Part shown: positions 42,300 to 50,522 of the stretch, piece after piece
How the letters are laid out: each line of letters opens with the position of its first letter
Position numbering within the stretch: position 1 is the first letter of the stretch
Source: Kosakonia radicincitans DSM 16656
GTDB taxonomy: Bacteria > Pseudomonadota > Gammaproteobacteria > Enterobacterales > Enterobacteriaceae
Length of the DNA: 64,000 nucleotides
Assembly (NCBI RefSeq): GCF_000280495.2
Contig: NZ_CP018016.1
Span: forward strand, 5,642,001 to 5,706,000
Direction of reading: 5' to 3'
The notes under the pieces: generated by a model
What the model was told of the DNA's origin: nothing
Seen by the model: only the letters and a program-made list of their open reading frames with translations
Databases searched by the model: none
Program-made: the position numbers and the translations under genes

Positions 42300-42305
42300 C
42301 ACCAA

Positions 42306-42520
42306 CTCCTTTTAACCGGGGATTGGTATGCATTCCACGCTCTTCGAAAGAAATATAGCCAGCAGTTTATCTGCATGCCCTGAGTATTCGTTAGCGAACG
42401 TGGAGCACTTACTGGCTCGAAAGCAAAGCGGCAATCATCAAATCACATGATTCTGGCACAATATTCGTAACCAGTAAGCGCATACCCTGAATCACTTAAA
42501 AGTGTAACCCTCAGGGTTCG
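42306..42520 (-). ncRNA. Candidate bridge RNA region of the IS110 element
   Basis: IS110 elements encode a structured guide (bridge) RNA in the non-coding end upstream of the transposase. The 215 bases here contain several stem-loops, among them TTCG-TTAG-CGAA near 42397 and a nested stem with arms CCCTGA and TCAGGG and inner arms CACTT and AAGTG at 42485-42516. Location and length fit a bridge RNA. Loop assignment to target and donor was not possible. The remainder of the gap to 42759 holds the fragment at 42630-42737. Confidence 0.45.
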
Positions 42521-42629
42521 AATGACTATATCTGGCACAAAGCTGCCCGTCTGGCACAGGCTAATCTCTGTGCTATGACAATACCGGATCAAGTCTAAAC
42601 TAATACCAATCACCAGATGCCTGAAAGCC

Positions 42630-42737
42630 TTAAACATACCCGGAGATTTCCGGCCAGGTGATATCCGGGCGCTACTCAGGTCAGCGGCTTCAGGCGCGTC
42701 AATGTAATCAAGCCAGCCGTTGAGGGTGGTCAGTAAT
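42630..42737 (-). pseudogene. Decayed 3' end of a second tail fibre assembly (Tfa) gene
   Basis: On the minus strand LTTLNGWLDYIDAPEAADLS, a typical Tfa C-terminal segment, is readable. Then one missing C near 42672 breaks the frame; with it restored, the text continues APDITWPEISGYV and stops at 42630-42632. No start or N-terminal part is present. It is a leftover from tail-fibre module exchange. Confidence 0.65.
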
Positions 42738-42759
42738 TATACCGGTATCTTCCGGCGTA

Positions 42760-43197
42760 TTAGCTGGCCGTCGCCTCAGACAGCGCAGGCCACTCAATAT
42801 CGGGGGCTGAGGAGGTATCAATACGCATCAACATAACCCGGTATTTTTTCCATTCAGCGAGTGCAGCGGTCTCTTCGTCCGTGGCGATTCCGGCATCAAC
42901 AGCATCCTGCAGCCAGGTTATCTCCGAGTCTGCCGCCGCGCGCAATTCCGCTTTTTTCATGTCTGCCTGGCTGACCAATTGCTCCTGTGATGGCAATGGC
43001 AAATCGTTCCAGGCGGGCATGTTCTCCGCGCCCGCGCCGCGCTCTTTTCCCTGCGGCGGCATCCCCATAAACACACTGGCAACACTGTCATCAATGTCGG
43101 TGATATCGGAAGGTAATGAGCCGCTCGCTTCATATTGTTCCTGCAGGGCGACGGCATAGAAAGCGTTCGTTGATGCGCTCCAGTAATACTGATTCAT
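42760..43197 (-). CDS. G: Tail fibre assembly chaperone (gpG position, Tfa family)
   Basis: 145 residues, Caudo_TAP/Tfa family, ending with the characteristic WKKYRVMLMRIDTSSAPDIEWP. It helps folding and attachment of the tail fibre. It lies two bases after H and replaces P2 gpG in position; the sequence is of the lambdoid Tfa kind, showing that the fibre module was exchanged together with its chaperone. Confidence 0.85.
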   Translation of the reverse strand: MNQYYWSASTNAFYAVALQEQYEASGSLPSDITDIDDSVASVFMGMPPQGKERGAGAENMPAWNDLPLPSQEQLVSQADMKKAELRAAADSEITWLQDAVDAGIATDEETAALAEWKKYRVMLMRIDTSSAPDIEWPALSEATAS

Positions 43198-43199
43198 TG

Positions 43200-44585
43200 T
43201 TAGTACCCCACCGCGATAACAAATGCGCCGATACTCCCGGCAGGAGTTACCGACACATAGGACTGGAAAGAAGTTTTCGAGAGATTGTTAATGCCAAAAA
43301 TGCCTGCGGCAGACGGAACCGGGCCATTATGCGTGGCCACTACGGAAATCGCGCCATTAGGAAAAGCAAAGGGAAAGTTGACCACTTTTGAGGCTGCGGA
43401 AGCATCAGCCATAGTGGCAACAAAAAACTGGACAATGAAGCCGCCCGGAAGCCTGAACCAGTTACTGCCGGAAGTGAAAGAACTCATATCGGGGATCTGG
43501 TTAGCACCCGCCCCAACATCACGAAATGCAGCCGTTTTCAGTGTATTGATGAAATTAGCAACAAACGCAGTAGTGGCAATCTGGGCCGAATTTGTACCAG
43601 CAGCGGCTGTCGGCGCGGTTGGCGTTCCGGTCAGCGCCGGGCTTGCCAGAGGAGCTGCGGTAAGCAAATCGAGCATCTGCGCCGGGGTGCTTTTTGACAG
43701 AAAGAGCAGAGATAAGTTTGTCAGCGCGCAGGCCTCCATGCTTTTCGGGCCATTGAACACCGGGAACTGCATATTTAATGCTTTCAGGTTTGAAAATGCT
43801 GTCAGCATCGCATCCTGCGGTTGCTTTCCTGACAGGGCGTTTGTCATGGTAGTGACAAAGTTCGGATCGTTACCCAGCGCCGCGGCCAGCTCATTTAGCG
43901 TATCCAGTCCGGCCGGGGCAGATGCCACTAATGCGGCGATGGCCGCTTTAACAAATGCCGTGGTCGCCAGTTGTGTATCGTTAGACGCCTGCGCGGCGGT
44001 TGGCGCTTTCGGTGTGCCGGTGAAAACCGGGCTGGCGATCGGTGCATACTGCGTGTGCGGGTTGCTGGCCGCGATATGCTGTTTCAGCAGATTGTCGGCA
44101 TACGCTTTCACCTCAATGACGGCATTATCAACATATTGCCGTGTCGCCAGCACGACCGACGGGTCGATTTTCAGCGTCACGGCGGCGGTTGAGGACACAA
44201 TCAGCACCATGCGGATGGTCTGGGTGCGCCCGCTCCCCTCCTGCAACTGCGGCTTATAGGTCTCCGGGCAGTTGGCGACGGCAATCAGTACGCCGTTATC
44301 GTCATAAAGCCCGATTTCACGTATCCAGAAACCGCCCTCGTTTTCGGGTATAACCTGCTCGGCGATAATCTGGCTGGCGTTGTTCGCGTCAACGCTCAGC
44401 ATATTCAGCGGCGCAATACGTTTCTGGTTAACCAGCTTCGTTTGCGTCGCGTCCGGTGTTGGCAGCGTGCCGTTGCCGTCCCCCACGGCCATTTGCGTGA
44501 TGTTGAGCTTTGTCCCCAGCGCGGTGGCGTTTGCCAGCAGTGCCGCGCCCTGGCTGGTCAGAATGGCAAAGAATTTCGCGGTCAT
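43200..44585 (-). CDS. H: Tail fibre protein gpH
   Basis: 461 residues against about 669 in P2. The N-terminal 150 residues (MTAKFFAILTSQGAALLANA) are the P2-type phage tail-collar part that docks to the baseplate. The middle has two copies of a SPxFTGTPxAPTAA...ATTAFV repeat (near 190 and 320). The C-terminal end (about 380-461) is a gp53-like receptor-binding tip with GSNWFRLPGGFIVQFF. The short shaft and different tip point to a swapped host-range domain. Confidence 0.9.
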   Translation of the reverse strand: MTAKFFAILTSQGAALLANATALGTKLNITQMAVGDGNGTLPTPDATQTKLVNQKRIAPLNMLSVDANNASQIIAEQVIPENEGGFWIREIGLYDDNGVLIAVANCPETYKPQLQEGSGRTQTIRMVLIVSSTAAVTLKIDPSVVLATRQYVDNAVIEVKAYADNLLKQHIAASNPHTQYAPIASPVFTGTPKAPTAAQASNDTQLATTAFVKAAIAALVASAPAGLDTLNELAAALGNDPNFVTTMTNALSGKQPQDAMLTAFSNLKALNMQFPVFNGPKSMEACALTNLSLLFLSKSTPAQMLDLLTAAPLASPALTGTPTAPTAAAGTNSAQIATTAFVANFINTLKTAAFRDVGAGANQIPDMSSFTSGSNWFRLPGGFIVQFFVATMADASAASKVVNFPFAFPNGAISVVATHNGPVPSAAGIFGINNLSKTSFQSYVSVTPAGSIGAFVIAVGY

Positions 44586-45193
44586 GCGATTACTCTCATG
44601 TTGTCGATAAAATGAATGGCCGAGGCCGGGAAGTATTCCCCGCCGCCGGTAATGTCTTCGGGCAGATACGGATAAACGACCAGGTCGTCACCGGCATAGC
44701 TTCCCGCCTCGACATAACACTCGCCCGGTGTGCTCAGGCTGATGGCGAGGCCGGTCAGATGGCGGCTGGCGGGTTTAGCGTCATTGATGAGCCTTTCCAG
44801 CTCCTGATACATCTCATCGGTGATACCACCATCCAGCACCCCCACCACCAGGCGAAACGTGCCTGGCTCCTCGTTGAGCTCCCACCACTCGCGTACCTCG
44901 ATAAGAAAACCGAGCGGCTCCACCACGCGGCGTAATGCGCTGATGGTGCCCTTGTGCTGATGGACGAAAAACGCGGAGGCAATCACCCGGCGTTTTGTGG
45001 CTTCCGGCCAGTCAGCATCCCACCGGTCAACAGACAGCGCCCACGCCAGATAGGGCAGCAGGTCAGCCGGGCAGGTCTGCGGGTTCCATAACGTGCGCAG
45101 CGGAACCGGGACGCGGATAATCTCCGCCGCTGCCTGCGCGGCGGCGACTTCCAGCGGCGACGAACCGACGGGTAACAGCCGGTCACTATTCAT
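44582..45193 (-). CDS. I: Tail protein gpI
   Basis: 203 residues (P2 gpI about 176), phage tail protein I family, a baseplate component between J and the fibre. The start overlaps J and the end overlaps H by four bases. The C-terminal 30 residues extend beyond P2. Confidence 0.9.
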   Translation of the reverse strand: MNSDRLLPVGSSPLEVAAAQAAAEIIRVPVPLRTLWNPQTCPADLLPYLAWALSVDRWDADWPEATKRRVIASAFFVHQHKGTISALRRVVEPLGFLIEVREWWELNEEPGTFRLVVGVLDGGITDEMYQELERLINDAKPASRHLTGLAISLSTPGECYVEAGSYAGDDLVVYPYLPEDITGGGEYFPASAIHFIDNMRVIA

Positions 45194-46094
45194 CGTTCCC
45201 CCCGCTGGCGATGCTGTATCCGGTGCAGAAAGAGGCCTGATGTTTGCCGAGCACGATGTCGCCCTGCGGGGCGCTCAGCTCCACGCGCTGGACACCTTCA
45301 ACATGGAGCGCGGCATAAATCGCAGACTGACGGACATCACGACCAAGCCGGTGCTGGGCGGTGATATAGGCTTTGAGTTTCTCTTCGGCTGCGGCGCGGA
45401 TGGGCTCCGCTTCGGGGCCAGGGTAAAAATACAGGGTGGCGGCCACCTCATACGGCACAATTTCAGCCGCCTGCACCGTCACACGGTCACCCACCGGGCG
45501 AACGTCCTCAGCGTTGAGCGCCTTTTCCACCACAGCGAGCAGGTCATCGCCCGCCGTGCCGTCACCCTCGCGGGCAAGCACGGTGATGGTCACGCAGGCC
45601 GGTGTCGGGCTCTCGACAGAAATATCCGCGACACGCCCGTCGGCGCTGCGTCCGTGGTATTCATAGGCACCGACCGGCCCGGCCACGCTCAGCCCCTCAA
45701 ACGCCTGTTGCGCGCGCAGGCGTAAATCGGCATCGGACTCCATCACCGCCGCCACCGGCGGGATGGCGGTATCGTCTGCCGGGGTGATGGTCAGCCGTGT
45801 GGTGTTGTTATTCGCGGCAATAACATCGAGGTCAGCCCCGGCAGCGCTTGCCAGCGTCACCGCGCGGGCGGCCTCATTCACCCGCTGGCGCCAGATAACC
45901 TCCCTGTAGGCGTTCTCCTCAAGGAACCTGGTCAGCGGTTCGGATTCCAGCGCCAGCGTGCGGGCAACGGCGTCCTGCTCATCGGCAGGGAACAGCGAAA
46001 CCAGTGTCGCCTTGCGCTCAGCGAGGATGTTCTCGTAATCGAGCTCCTCAACCACATCCGGGGCGGGTAACTCGCTCAGGTCAACAATCGGCAT
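45186..46094 (-). CDS. J: Baseplate assembly protein gpJ
   Basis: 302 residues, the P2 length, baseplate J family (T4 gp6-like wedge). It begins MPIVDLSELPAPDVVEELD and overlaps I by eight bases. Confidence 0.93.
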   Translation of the reverse strand: MPIVDLSELPAPDVVEELDYENILAERKATLVSLFPADEQDAVARTLALESEPLTRFLEENAYREVIWRQRVNEAARAVTLASAAGADLDVIAANNNTTRLTITPADDTAIPPVAAVMESDADLRLRAQQAFEGLSVAGPVGAYEYHGRSADGRVADISVESPTPACVTITVLAREGDGTAGDDLLAVVEKALNAEDVRPVGDRVTVQAAEIVPYEVAATLYFYPGPEAEPIRAAAEEKLKAYITAQHRLGRDVRQSAIYAALHVEGVQRVELSAPQGDIVLGKHQASFCTGYSIASGGNDE

Positions 46095-46098
46095 GGGT

Positions 46099-46443
46099 TC
46101 AACTCACAGGAATGGTTAATGAAAGGGTTTCACCGGTGCTGACGAGCTGGCCGGTCACATTGACGGTCATCCGGCCTTCGCTTTGCTCCGTGGTGATTTC
46201 ACTCAGCGTGATGCGCGGCTCCCACTTCAGCAGCGCCATATAACAGGCCACGCGGATTTGCAGCGTGAGCGCCGGTGTCTGCGGCTGGTCAATCAGCGTG
46301 GAGAGCAACGAGCCATATTCCCGGCGCATCACGCGGGAGCCGACCGGCGTTCGCAGAATATCGCCCATGCTCTGACTGACGTGCTGTGAATCGGTAAGCG
46401 CGCGGCCATTTACACGGCTCATGCCAATATAGTTCACTGTCAC
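46099..46443 (-). CDS. W: Baseplate wedge protein gpW
   Basis: 114 residues, of the gp25-like family, close to P2 gpW (115). It contains DILRTPVGSRVMRREYGS. It overlaps V by four bases. Confidence 0.93.
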   Translation of the reverse strand: MTVNYIGMSRVNGRALTDSQHVSQSMGDILRTPVGSRVMRREYGSLLSTLIDQPQTPALTLQIRVACYMALLKWEPRITLSEITTEQSEGRMTVNVTGQLVSTGETLSLTIPVS

Positions 46444-47075
46444 AGGGGTGCTCCTGTTGTGCCGCCGCTGTCGCCAGGGTGCTGATGGGTGTGCAGTACT
46501 TTGCCGTTGGACGACAACGCGCCGCCGCTGTGCTCGATATCGCCGCGCATGGTGCCGCCTTTCTGCACTTCCAGCGAGCCGGTGATGAGCTTACTGGTGC
46601 AGACCACCTCCGGCGTGTCGAGTGTGATGCGCGAAGAGGCTTTGACCACAACCACCGGCACGGTGGCGGTAAGGGATTCCGATGCGGTAACGTCGGCGGT
46701 TTTGATGCCGCTGACGGTCAGCGCGCTGGTCGCCGGTTCGTATTCGATGACCGCGCCATCCGGGAAAGCAATATGCAGGGCATCAGCCGAGGCCGACGGC
46801 GCAGGATGGTCATCGGAGAAAATACCGGGCAGCACAAAGGCGGTATCGAGCTCGCCACCCACGGCCAGAATTAACACCTGCTCACCGATGGAGGGAGCCC
46901 ACCATGCGCGCGAACGCCCGGCGCGCTGCGTCAGCCACTGGAGCCAGTCGGTGATGTTGCCGCCGGTCTGCACGCGGCAGCGCCCCGCGTCTAAGTCAGT
47001 TTCGACAATGACACCGGTGCGAATCATGTTGCGCAGCGTGCGCGCGAGGTCATTTAAATTTGCGAGTGTATTCAT
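46440..47075 (-). CDS. V: Baseplate spike protein gpV
   Basis: 211 residues, the P2 length. It has an N-terminal OB-fold (gp5-like), then a beta-helix ending KVLHTHQHPGDSGGTTG, whose HxH motif binds iron at the spike tip in P2. It pierces the outer membrane. First in the V-W-J-I-H-G operon. Confidence 0.94.
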   Translation of the reverse strand: MNTLANLNDLARTLRNMIRTGVIVETDLDAGRCRVQTGGNITDWLQWLTQRAGRSRAWWAPSIGEQVLILAVGGELDTAFVLPGIFSDDHPAPSASADALHIAFPDGAVIEYEPATSALTVSGIKTADVTASESLTATVPVVVVKASSRITLDTPEVVCTSKLITGSLEVQKGGTMRGDIEHSGGALSSNGKVLHTHQHPGDSGGTTGAPL

Positions 47076-47079
47076 AAAG

Positions 47080-47139
47080 AAATGATGCCGCCGGGTTTAT
47101 CCGGCGACAATGTGGGGCGGTTATGTCAGAAATGGCACA
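47080..47139 (-). promoter_or_regulatory. Candidate Ogr-dependent late promoter PV
   Basis: On the minus strand TGT-N12-ATA occupies 47122-47139 between S and V, where P2 has PV. A -10-like ATCATT lies at 47080-47085 with the same 36-base spacing as at the other two late promoters. The match to TGT-N12-ACA is one base short and the -10 is weak. Confidence 0.5.
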
Positions 47140-47140
47140 G

Positions 47141-47593
47141 CTATAAATCGGTGAGATGGTCGATGACAAGACTTTCAATAAATTGCGTATCGTCAGAAGA
47201 AAAGCCCAACAACGGACGCGCCGAATACTGTACTGGCTCCCGGTTGCGTGCTGGCCGGTCTTTGAGTCCGAGTTGATGCACACGCGCGATGCGCTGCACT
47301 TTGCCGGTAAACTCCACCACAGCCGCGCTGTCATCGCCGCTGGCTTTCATATAGCGGTTAGTACGCAGTTTTGCGAACATTTCCCGCTTAATCCGGCCTT
47401 TCTTTGCGCGCAGCGGCTGGGGCTTTCGCTTTGCATACGGCGAGCCGTCCGGGGCTTTTTGAGTCCTGATTCGCTGTTGCTGACGCTGGCGCAGCTTCTT
47501 CGCAATATCGACCGTAAGACGCCGACGGCCAGCGGGGGACAGCGCCGCCAGCAGCCCGGCAAGCTCACTCTCAAACGGTTTAAATTCAGTCAT
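47141..47593 (-). CDS. S: Tail completion protein gpS
   Basis: 150 residues, phage virion morphogenesis family (P2 gpS). A very basic central region (KLRQRQQQRIRTQKAPDG) is typical. Overlaps R by eight bases; last gene of the O-to-S operon. Confidence 0.92.
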   Translation of the reverse strand: MTEFKPFESELAGLLAALSPAGRRRLTVDIAKKLRQRQQQRIRTQKAPDGSPYAKRKPQPLRAKKGRIKREMFAKLRTNRYMKASGDDSAAVVEFTGKVQRIARVHQLGLKDRPARNREPVQYSARPLLGFSSDDTQFIESLVIDHLTDL

Positions 47594-48053
47594 CCCATTT
47601 GCTCACCAGTTCGCCATTGATGTACAACTCCACCGGGCGCGCGACCGGCTCCGGCGGGGGCGGTTCCGGGATGCGCCGGACGTGAAGCGCTGAGCCGACC
47701 TCGTTAACCAGCGTCCGCTCGGTCAGGGCAAGGCTGATACTGATATCAAAACTGCTGTCATTGTTCAGATCGGCCTCGAAGGTGAAGCCTTTCGCCTGGC
47801 CTGTAGCGGTTTCCATAATATCGGGCTGGTTCTCACGCAGCCACGCCAGCACCGGCACAAGCAACAAATCCGCGTCGTCGGTAAAGTCCGTCACCACCAC
47901 ATTGAGCGTGTAACGCTTTTCGAATGACAGCGAGGCGGCGAGCGTGGCGACAAGATTGCCGCTGTCCACAAACAGCCGCAGCATCTCAGGGTTGGTTTTC
48001 AGCACCGGCACGGCATCAGCCAGGGCTTTTCTCAGGCTTTCGGGCTTCAGCAT
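47586..48053 (-). CDS. R: Tail completion protein gpR
   Basis: 155 residues (P2 gpR the same length), beginning MLKPESLRKALADAVP. It is needed for tail completion before joining to heads. Its start overlaps the end of lysC. Confidence 0.92.
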   Translation of the reverse strand: MLKPESLRKALADAVPVLKTNPEMLRLFVDSGNLVATLAASLSFEKRYTLNVVVTDFTDDADLLLVPVLAWLRENQPDIMETATGQAKGFTFEADLNNDSSFDISISLALTERTLVNEVGSALHVRRIPEPPPPEPVARPVELYINGELVSKWDD

Positions 48054-48306
48054 CTAAATCATCCTGGCATTGTTTGACGGTTTCCACCTGGAGCGCACAG
48101 CTTTCTAACGCGCGCTCAAGGTTGCGGATATCGGCACTCAAATCACCGTTGGTGTGCGGATCGCTGCCCGGCATCGGGCAAAGGCTGACTTTCGGGCAAC
48201 CGTTGTAAACAGTCACCGGCGCTGGCGCAGGCGGCGCGCTTGTGCAACCGGCGCACAGCATCAGGCAGATCAGCGCTGTACCAGCGGCGAAAGGCGTCAT
48301 TTTCAT
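48016..48306 (-). CDS. lysC: Outer-membrane spanin subunit LysC (Rz1-like)
   Basis: 96 residues, the P2 LysC length. A lipoprotein signal peptide with lipobox LCAG-C near 18-21 is followed by a proline-rich stretch. It pairs with LysB to fuse inner and outer membranes at lysis. More than half of its frame overlaps lysB in another frame, the usual embedded Rz/Rz1 arrangement. Confidence 0.88.
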   Translation of the reverse strand: MKMTPFAAGTALICLMLCAGCTSAPPAPAPVTVYNGCPKVSLCPMPGSDPHTNGDLSADIRNLERALESCALQVETVKQCQDDLDAEARKPEKSPG

Positions 48307-48583
48307 TGAGTAACCTCGTTATGGTTTGTTCCCGCCGGGCTTCCCGCTCACCGGCGGCGTTCAGCTTCTGACGCAAATCCACCTGCGCCCGTTCGTTTTT
48401 ATCCGCCTGGTCGCGGGCAACAATGAGCTGGTTTTTCAGCATGCCGATCGTCAGCTTTTGCTCGCCTGCGACTCGGTTCGCCTTTTCCAGCGACCGGGTA
48501 AGATTGCCGTTTTCATGGCGCAGCCACAGCAGCCCGGCCAGCGCCAGCGCACCGGCAAGCAGCATCACAATGAGTCTGGACAC
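48143..48583 (-). CDS. lysB: Inner-membrane spanin subunit LysB (Rz-like)
   Basis: 146 residues from a GTG start with GAGGAGG upstream. An N-terminal anchor (LIVMLLAGALALAGLLWL) is followed by a periplasmic coiled coil (about 25-95). Its C-terminal half overlaps lysC. The start lies inside the last codons of lysA. Confidence 0.88.
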   Translation of the reverse strand: MSRLIVMLLAGALALAGLLWLRHENGNLTRSLEKANRVAGEQKLTIGMLKNQLIVARDQADKNERAQVDLRQKLNAAGEREARREQTITRLLNENDAFRRWYSADLPDAVRRLHKRAACASAGDCLQRLPESQPLPDAGQRSAHQR

Positions 48584-48996
48584 AAACCCGCCTCCTCAAT
48601 GCGCTGACGGTAAGAGGAACGCACACCCCGTAATACCAGCACGCAAATTACATAAATCAGCGCCGTAAACACCCAGCCAGCCGCAACCAGACAGGAAAAC
48701 GCGCCTGCAATAATTACCAGCGACCAGCAATGTCGCAGTGGTGAATGCTTTCGGCAAAAGACAGTGCGGAAAATTTCCATTTTCTTATCGCTCAGGGGGA
48801 TCGCCTTTTCCTGTCCCTGTAACCAGTCGTCATACACGGCAGCACCGGCGAGGCTGACAGCGATACAGAGCAGACAATAAAAAATTGCCCACACCGCGAC
48901 AAAATTAACGGCAACACTTTGCGGGCAGGTCAGTCCCCTTAGCACCAGAAGCGCCAGAAGGACATCGAAAATCAGTGGAATCAGGTGCTTTTTCAT
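48565..48996 (-). CDS. lysA: Lysis timing protein LysA (membrane protein)
   Basis: 143 residues from MKKHLIPLIFD, whose ATG overlaps the stop of the endolysin gene as ATGA; a start seven codons earlier is possible. Four transmembrane helices, with the P2-like sequence YDDWLQGQEKAI in the middle loop. In P2 LysA affects lysis timing, proposed as an antiholin. Confidence 0.82.
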   Translation of the reverse strand: MKKHLIPLIFDVLLALLVLRGLTCPQSVAVNFVAVWAIFYCLLCIAVSLAGAAVYDDWLQGQEKAIPLSDKKMEIFRTVFCRKHSPLRHCWSLVIIAGAFSCLVAAGWVFTALIYVICVLVLRGVRSSYRQRIEEAGLCPDSL

Positions 48997-49505
48997 TGAG
49001 TTACCCCTTTCATGCAATATGCCAGCTCCCGCGCGCGGCGGTTCTCCAGCCCTTTATTTTTGATTCCGTTGATGTAGACCCAGCGAGGCAGTTGATCACA
49101 GGCCTGTTGCCACTTTTTCTGGTTCAGGAAATAGACCAGCGTCGATTGACAGGCCGCACCGGTGCCAACGTTAAAGGCGAAACTGACCACGGCATCGTAA
49201 ACGGCGTGCGGCATCGCAACCGGCGCGCAGACCGCAAGACGACGCTCAACCGTCAGCACGTCGGAAATCAGATTTTGCGCCGCCTCCCGTTCGGTGATGT
49301 CGCGTTTCGGCGCGACCCCGGCAGTGTGGCCGATGCCTGATGTCCATACCCCCGCGCTGCACTGGTAGGGGCGCAGACGGCACCCCTCAAGGTCTGCCAG
49401 CAGGGCGAGACCCTGTTGCGAGGTATGGAGTAAACGAAAATCAGGCACCAGTGCCGCCAGCGCCAGCACGGCGGCCACACTGCAACGTTTAACGATTGAT
49501 GACAT
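48993..49505 (-). CDS. SAR endolysin (muramidase) at the gpK position, P1 Lyz-like
   Basis: 170 residues, glycoside hydrolase family 24. It is not homologous to P2 gpK as I know it. The N-terminal weakly hydrophobic segment (VKRCSVAAVLALAALV) is a signal-anchor-release domain. The active-site residues are E40, C49 and T55, with a cysteine where most relatives have aspartate. C8 in the SAR segment and C42 complete the three-cysteine set of P1 Lyz (C13, C44, C51), with identical spacing E-C-C-T (2, 7 and 6 residues). Known mechanism: a C42-C49 disulfide would keep the enzyme inactive until release frees C8 for exchange. Confidence 0.88.
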   Translation of the reverse strand: MSSIVKRCSVAAVLALAALVPDFRLLHTSQQGLALLADLEGCRLRPYQCSAGVWTSGIGHTAGVAPKRDITEREAAQNLISDVLTVERRLAVCAPVAMPHAVYDAVVSFAFNVGTGAACQSTLVYFLNQKKWQQACDQLPRWVYINGIKNKGLENRRARELAYCMKGVTQ

Positions 49506-49713
49506 TGCTCATTGCCTCCCCGGAAAGACGGCTCTGCTCAAGCTGGAGTGCCAGGAGGGCGTAGCTTTTGCGCCGGTAATACCAGTTAACGCCGACCGTC
49601 AGCACCACGCCCAGCGCACCAAAGTACGCGGCGAAATCCTGCGGCGTCATCGCCCCGAAAAAGGTCAGCGCGACGCTAATCCAGTAGGCCAGCGACGAGG
49701 TGATTTTCTCCAT
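49489..49713 (-). CDS. Phage holin
   Basis: 74 residues from MEKITSSLAYWISVAL (an ATG four codons earlier, at 49725, is also possible; GGGA lies before the later one). Two hydrophobic segments (about 6-22 and 28-45) precede a charged tail. Location before the endolysin marks it as the holin, in the place of P2 Y, but the sequence is of another holin family. With a SAR endolysin it probably works as a pinholin-like trigger that depolarises the membrane; that is inference. Confidence 0.78.
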   Translation of the reverse strand: MEKITSSLAYWISVALTFFGAMTPQDFAAYFGALGVVLTVGVNWYYRRKSYALLALQLEQSRLSGEAMSNVINR

Positions 49714-49715
49714 GC

Positions 49716-49919
49716 TCAGTCCCATAAATTCACCGTTTCGGCAGCGGGTGCGGTGTCAGTGTCCGGCAGCTCAATCGCCGTGCCATAGGGCAGCACCGCG
49801 CCGAGTTCGGCCAGCCCCGGATTAGCGGCGAGCACCGTTTCGACCACGCCCTCAGTGCGCCCGTAATAGCGGTTACAAATCACATCCAGCGTGTCGCCCT
49901 GATGCGCATAAACCTTCAT
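49716..49919 (-). CDS. X: Tail protein gpX (LysM-like)
   Basis: 67 residues from MKVYAHQGDTLDVICNRYYG, the P2 gpX length; an upstream frame to 49988 is not homologous. It has a LysM-like fold and is needed for tail assembly. Its ATG overlaps the stop of L. Confidence 0.9.
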   Translation of the reverse strand: MKVYAHQGDTLDVICNRYYGRTEGVVETVLAANPGLAELGAVLPYGTAIELPDTDTAPAAETVNLWD

Positions 49920-50425
49920 CAGATTTGCCCCACGATGCAGCGCGGTTTGTCCTGAATACGGGCGACCGACCAGCGCATGTCGCGCCACAGGTCATCAATC
50001 GTGGTGTCGATGCTGTCCGCTTTTTTGTCGCCTTTCGCGCTGGCATCCACCCCGCGATAGCGCTCATAAAGCGTGGCGGCTGTCATCGCACACACCGCGC
50101 TCAGATAGTGAAAAATACGCATGCTCTCGCCGTCGATGTCATCCGCCGGCACATCAGCGAGGCGCGCAAAACCGGCTTTCATCTGGCTTTCGCGCCAGTC
50201 GAAAAGCTCCGCGTTGGTTTCGGCTATCCCGGCCTTGATGGCATGACGCAGCCGCACCGGGGCGATGGTCTGCTCAAGGCGCATCAGCTCGCGCACGCGC
50301 TTCGGCTCGATATCAGGAAAGAAAAAGGTGTTTTTGATCACCGGCTCGTCACTGACAGGCGGCGGGATAACCACTGTGCGGCGCTCCGGTTGTTCGTTAT
50401 TTTTTTCAATAATCAGTGTCGTCAT
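49919..50425 (-). CDS. L: Head completion protein gpL
   Basis: 168 residues (P2 gpL about 169). It stabilises filled heads before tail joining. It contains the family segment MRIFHYLSAVCAMTAATLYERYRG. Confidence 0.92.
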   Translation of the reverse strand: MTTLIIEKNNEQPERRTVVIPPPVSDEPVIKNTFFFPDIEPKRVRELMRLEQTIAPVRLRHAIKAGIAETNAELFDWRESQMKAGFARLADVPADDIDGESMRIFHYLSAVCAMTAATLYERYRGVDASAKGDKKADSIDTTIDDLWRDMRWSVARIQDKPRCIVGQI

Positions 50426-50522
50426 GACTGCCTCTGAAAAGGGTGGGCGGTGGACGCCGGTCGCAGATAAGGTGAACCACCCTCATTGACCGGCGTGCCG
50501 CCCTGGCGCGGGGCGCATTCGG

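Larger units (their letters stand above)
41000..42520. mobile_element. IS110-family element, ends not fixed
   Basis: One transposase gene on the minus strand with a short 3' flank and a longer 5' non-coding flank at 42300-42520. IS110 elements have no terminal inverted repeats or target duplication, so borders cannot be set from one copy. It lies between the cargo exporter and a decayed tail-fibre-assembly fragment. Confidence 0.7.
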
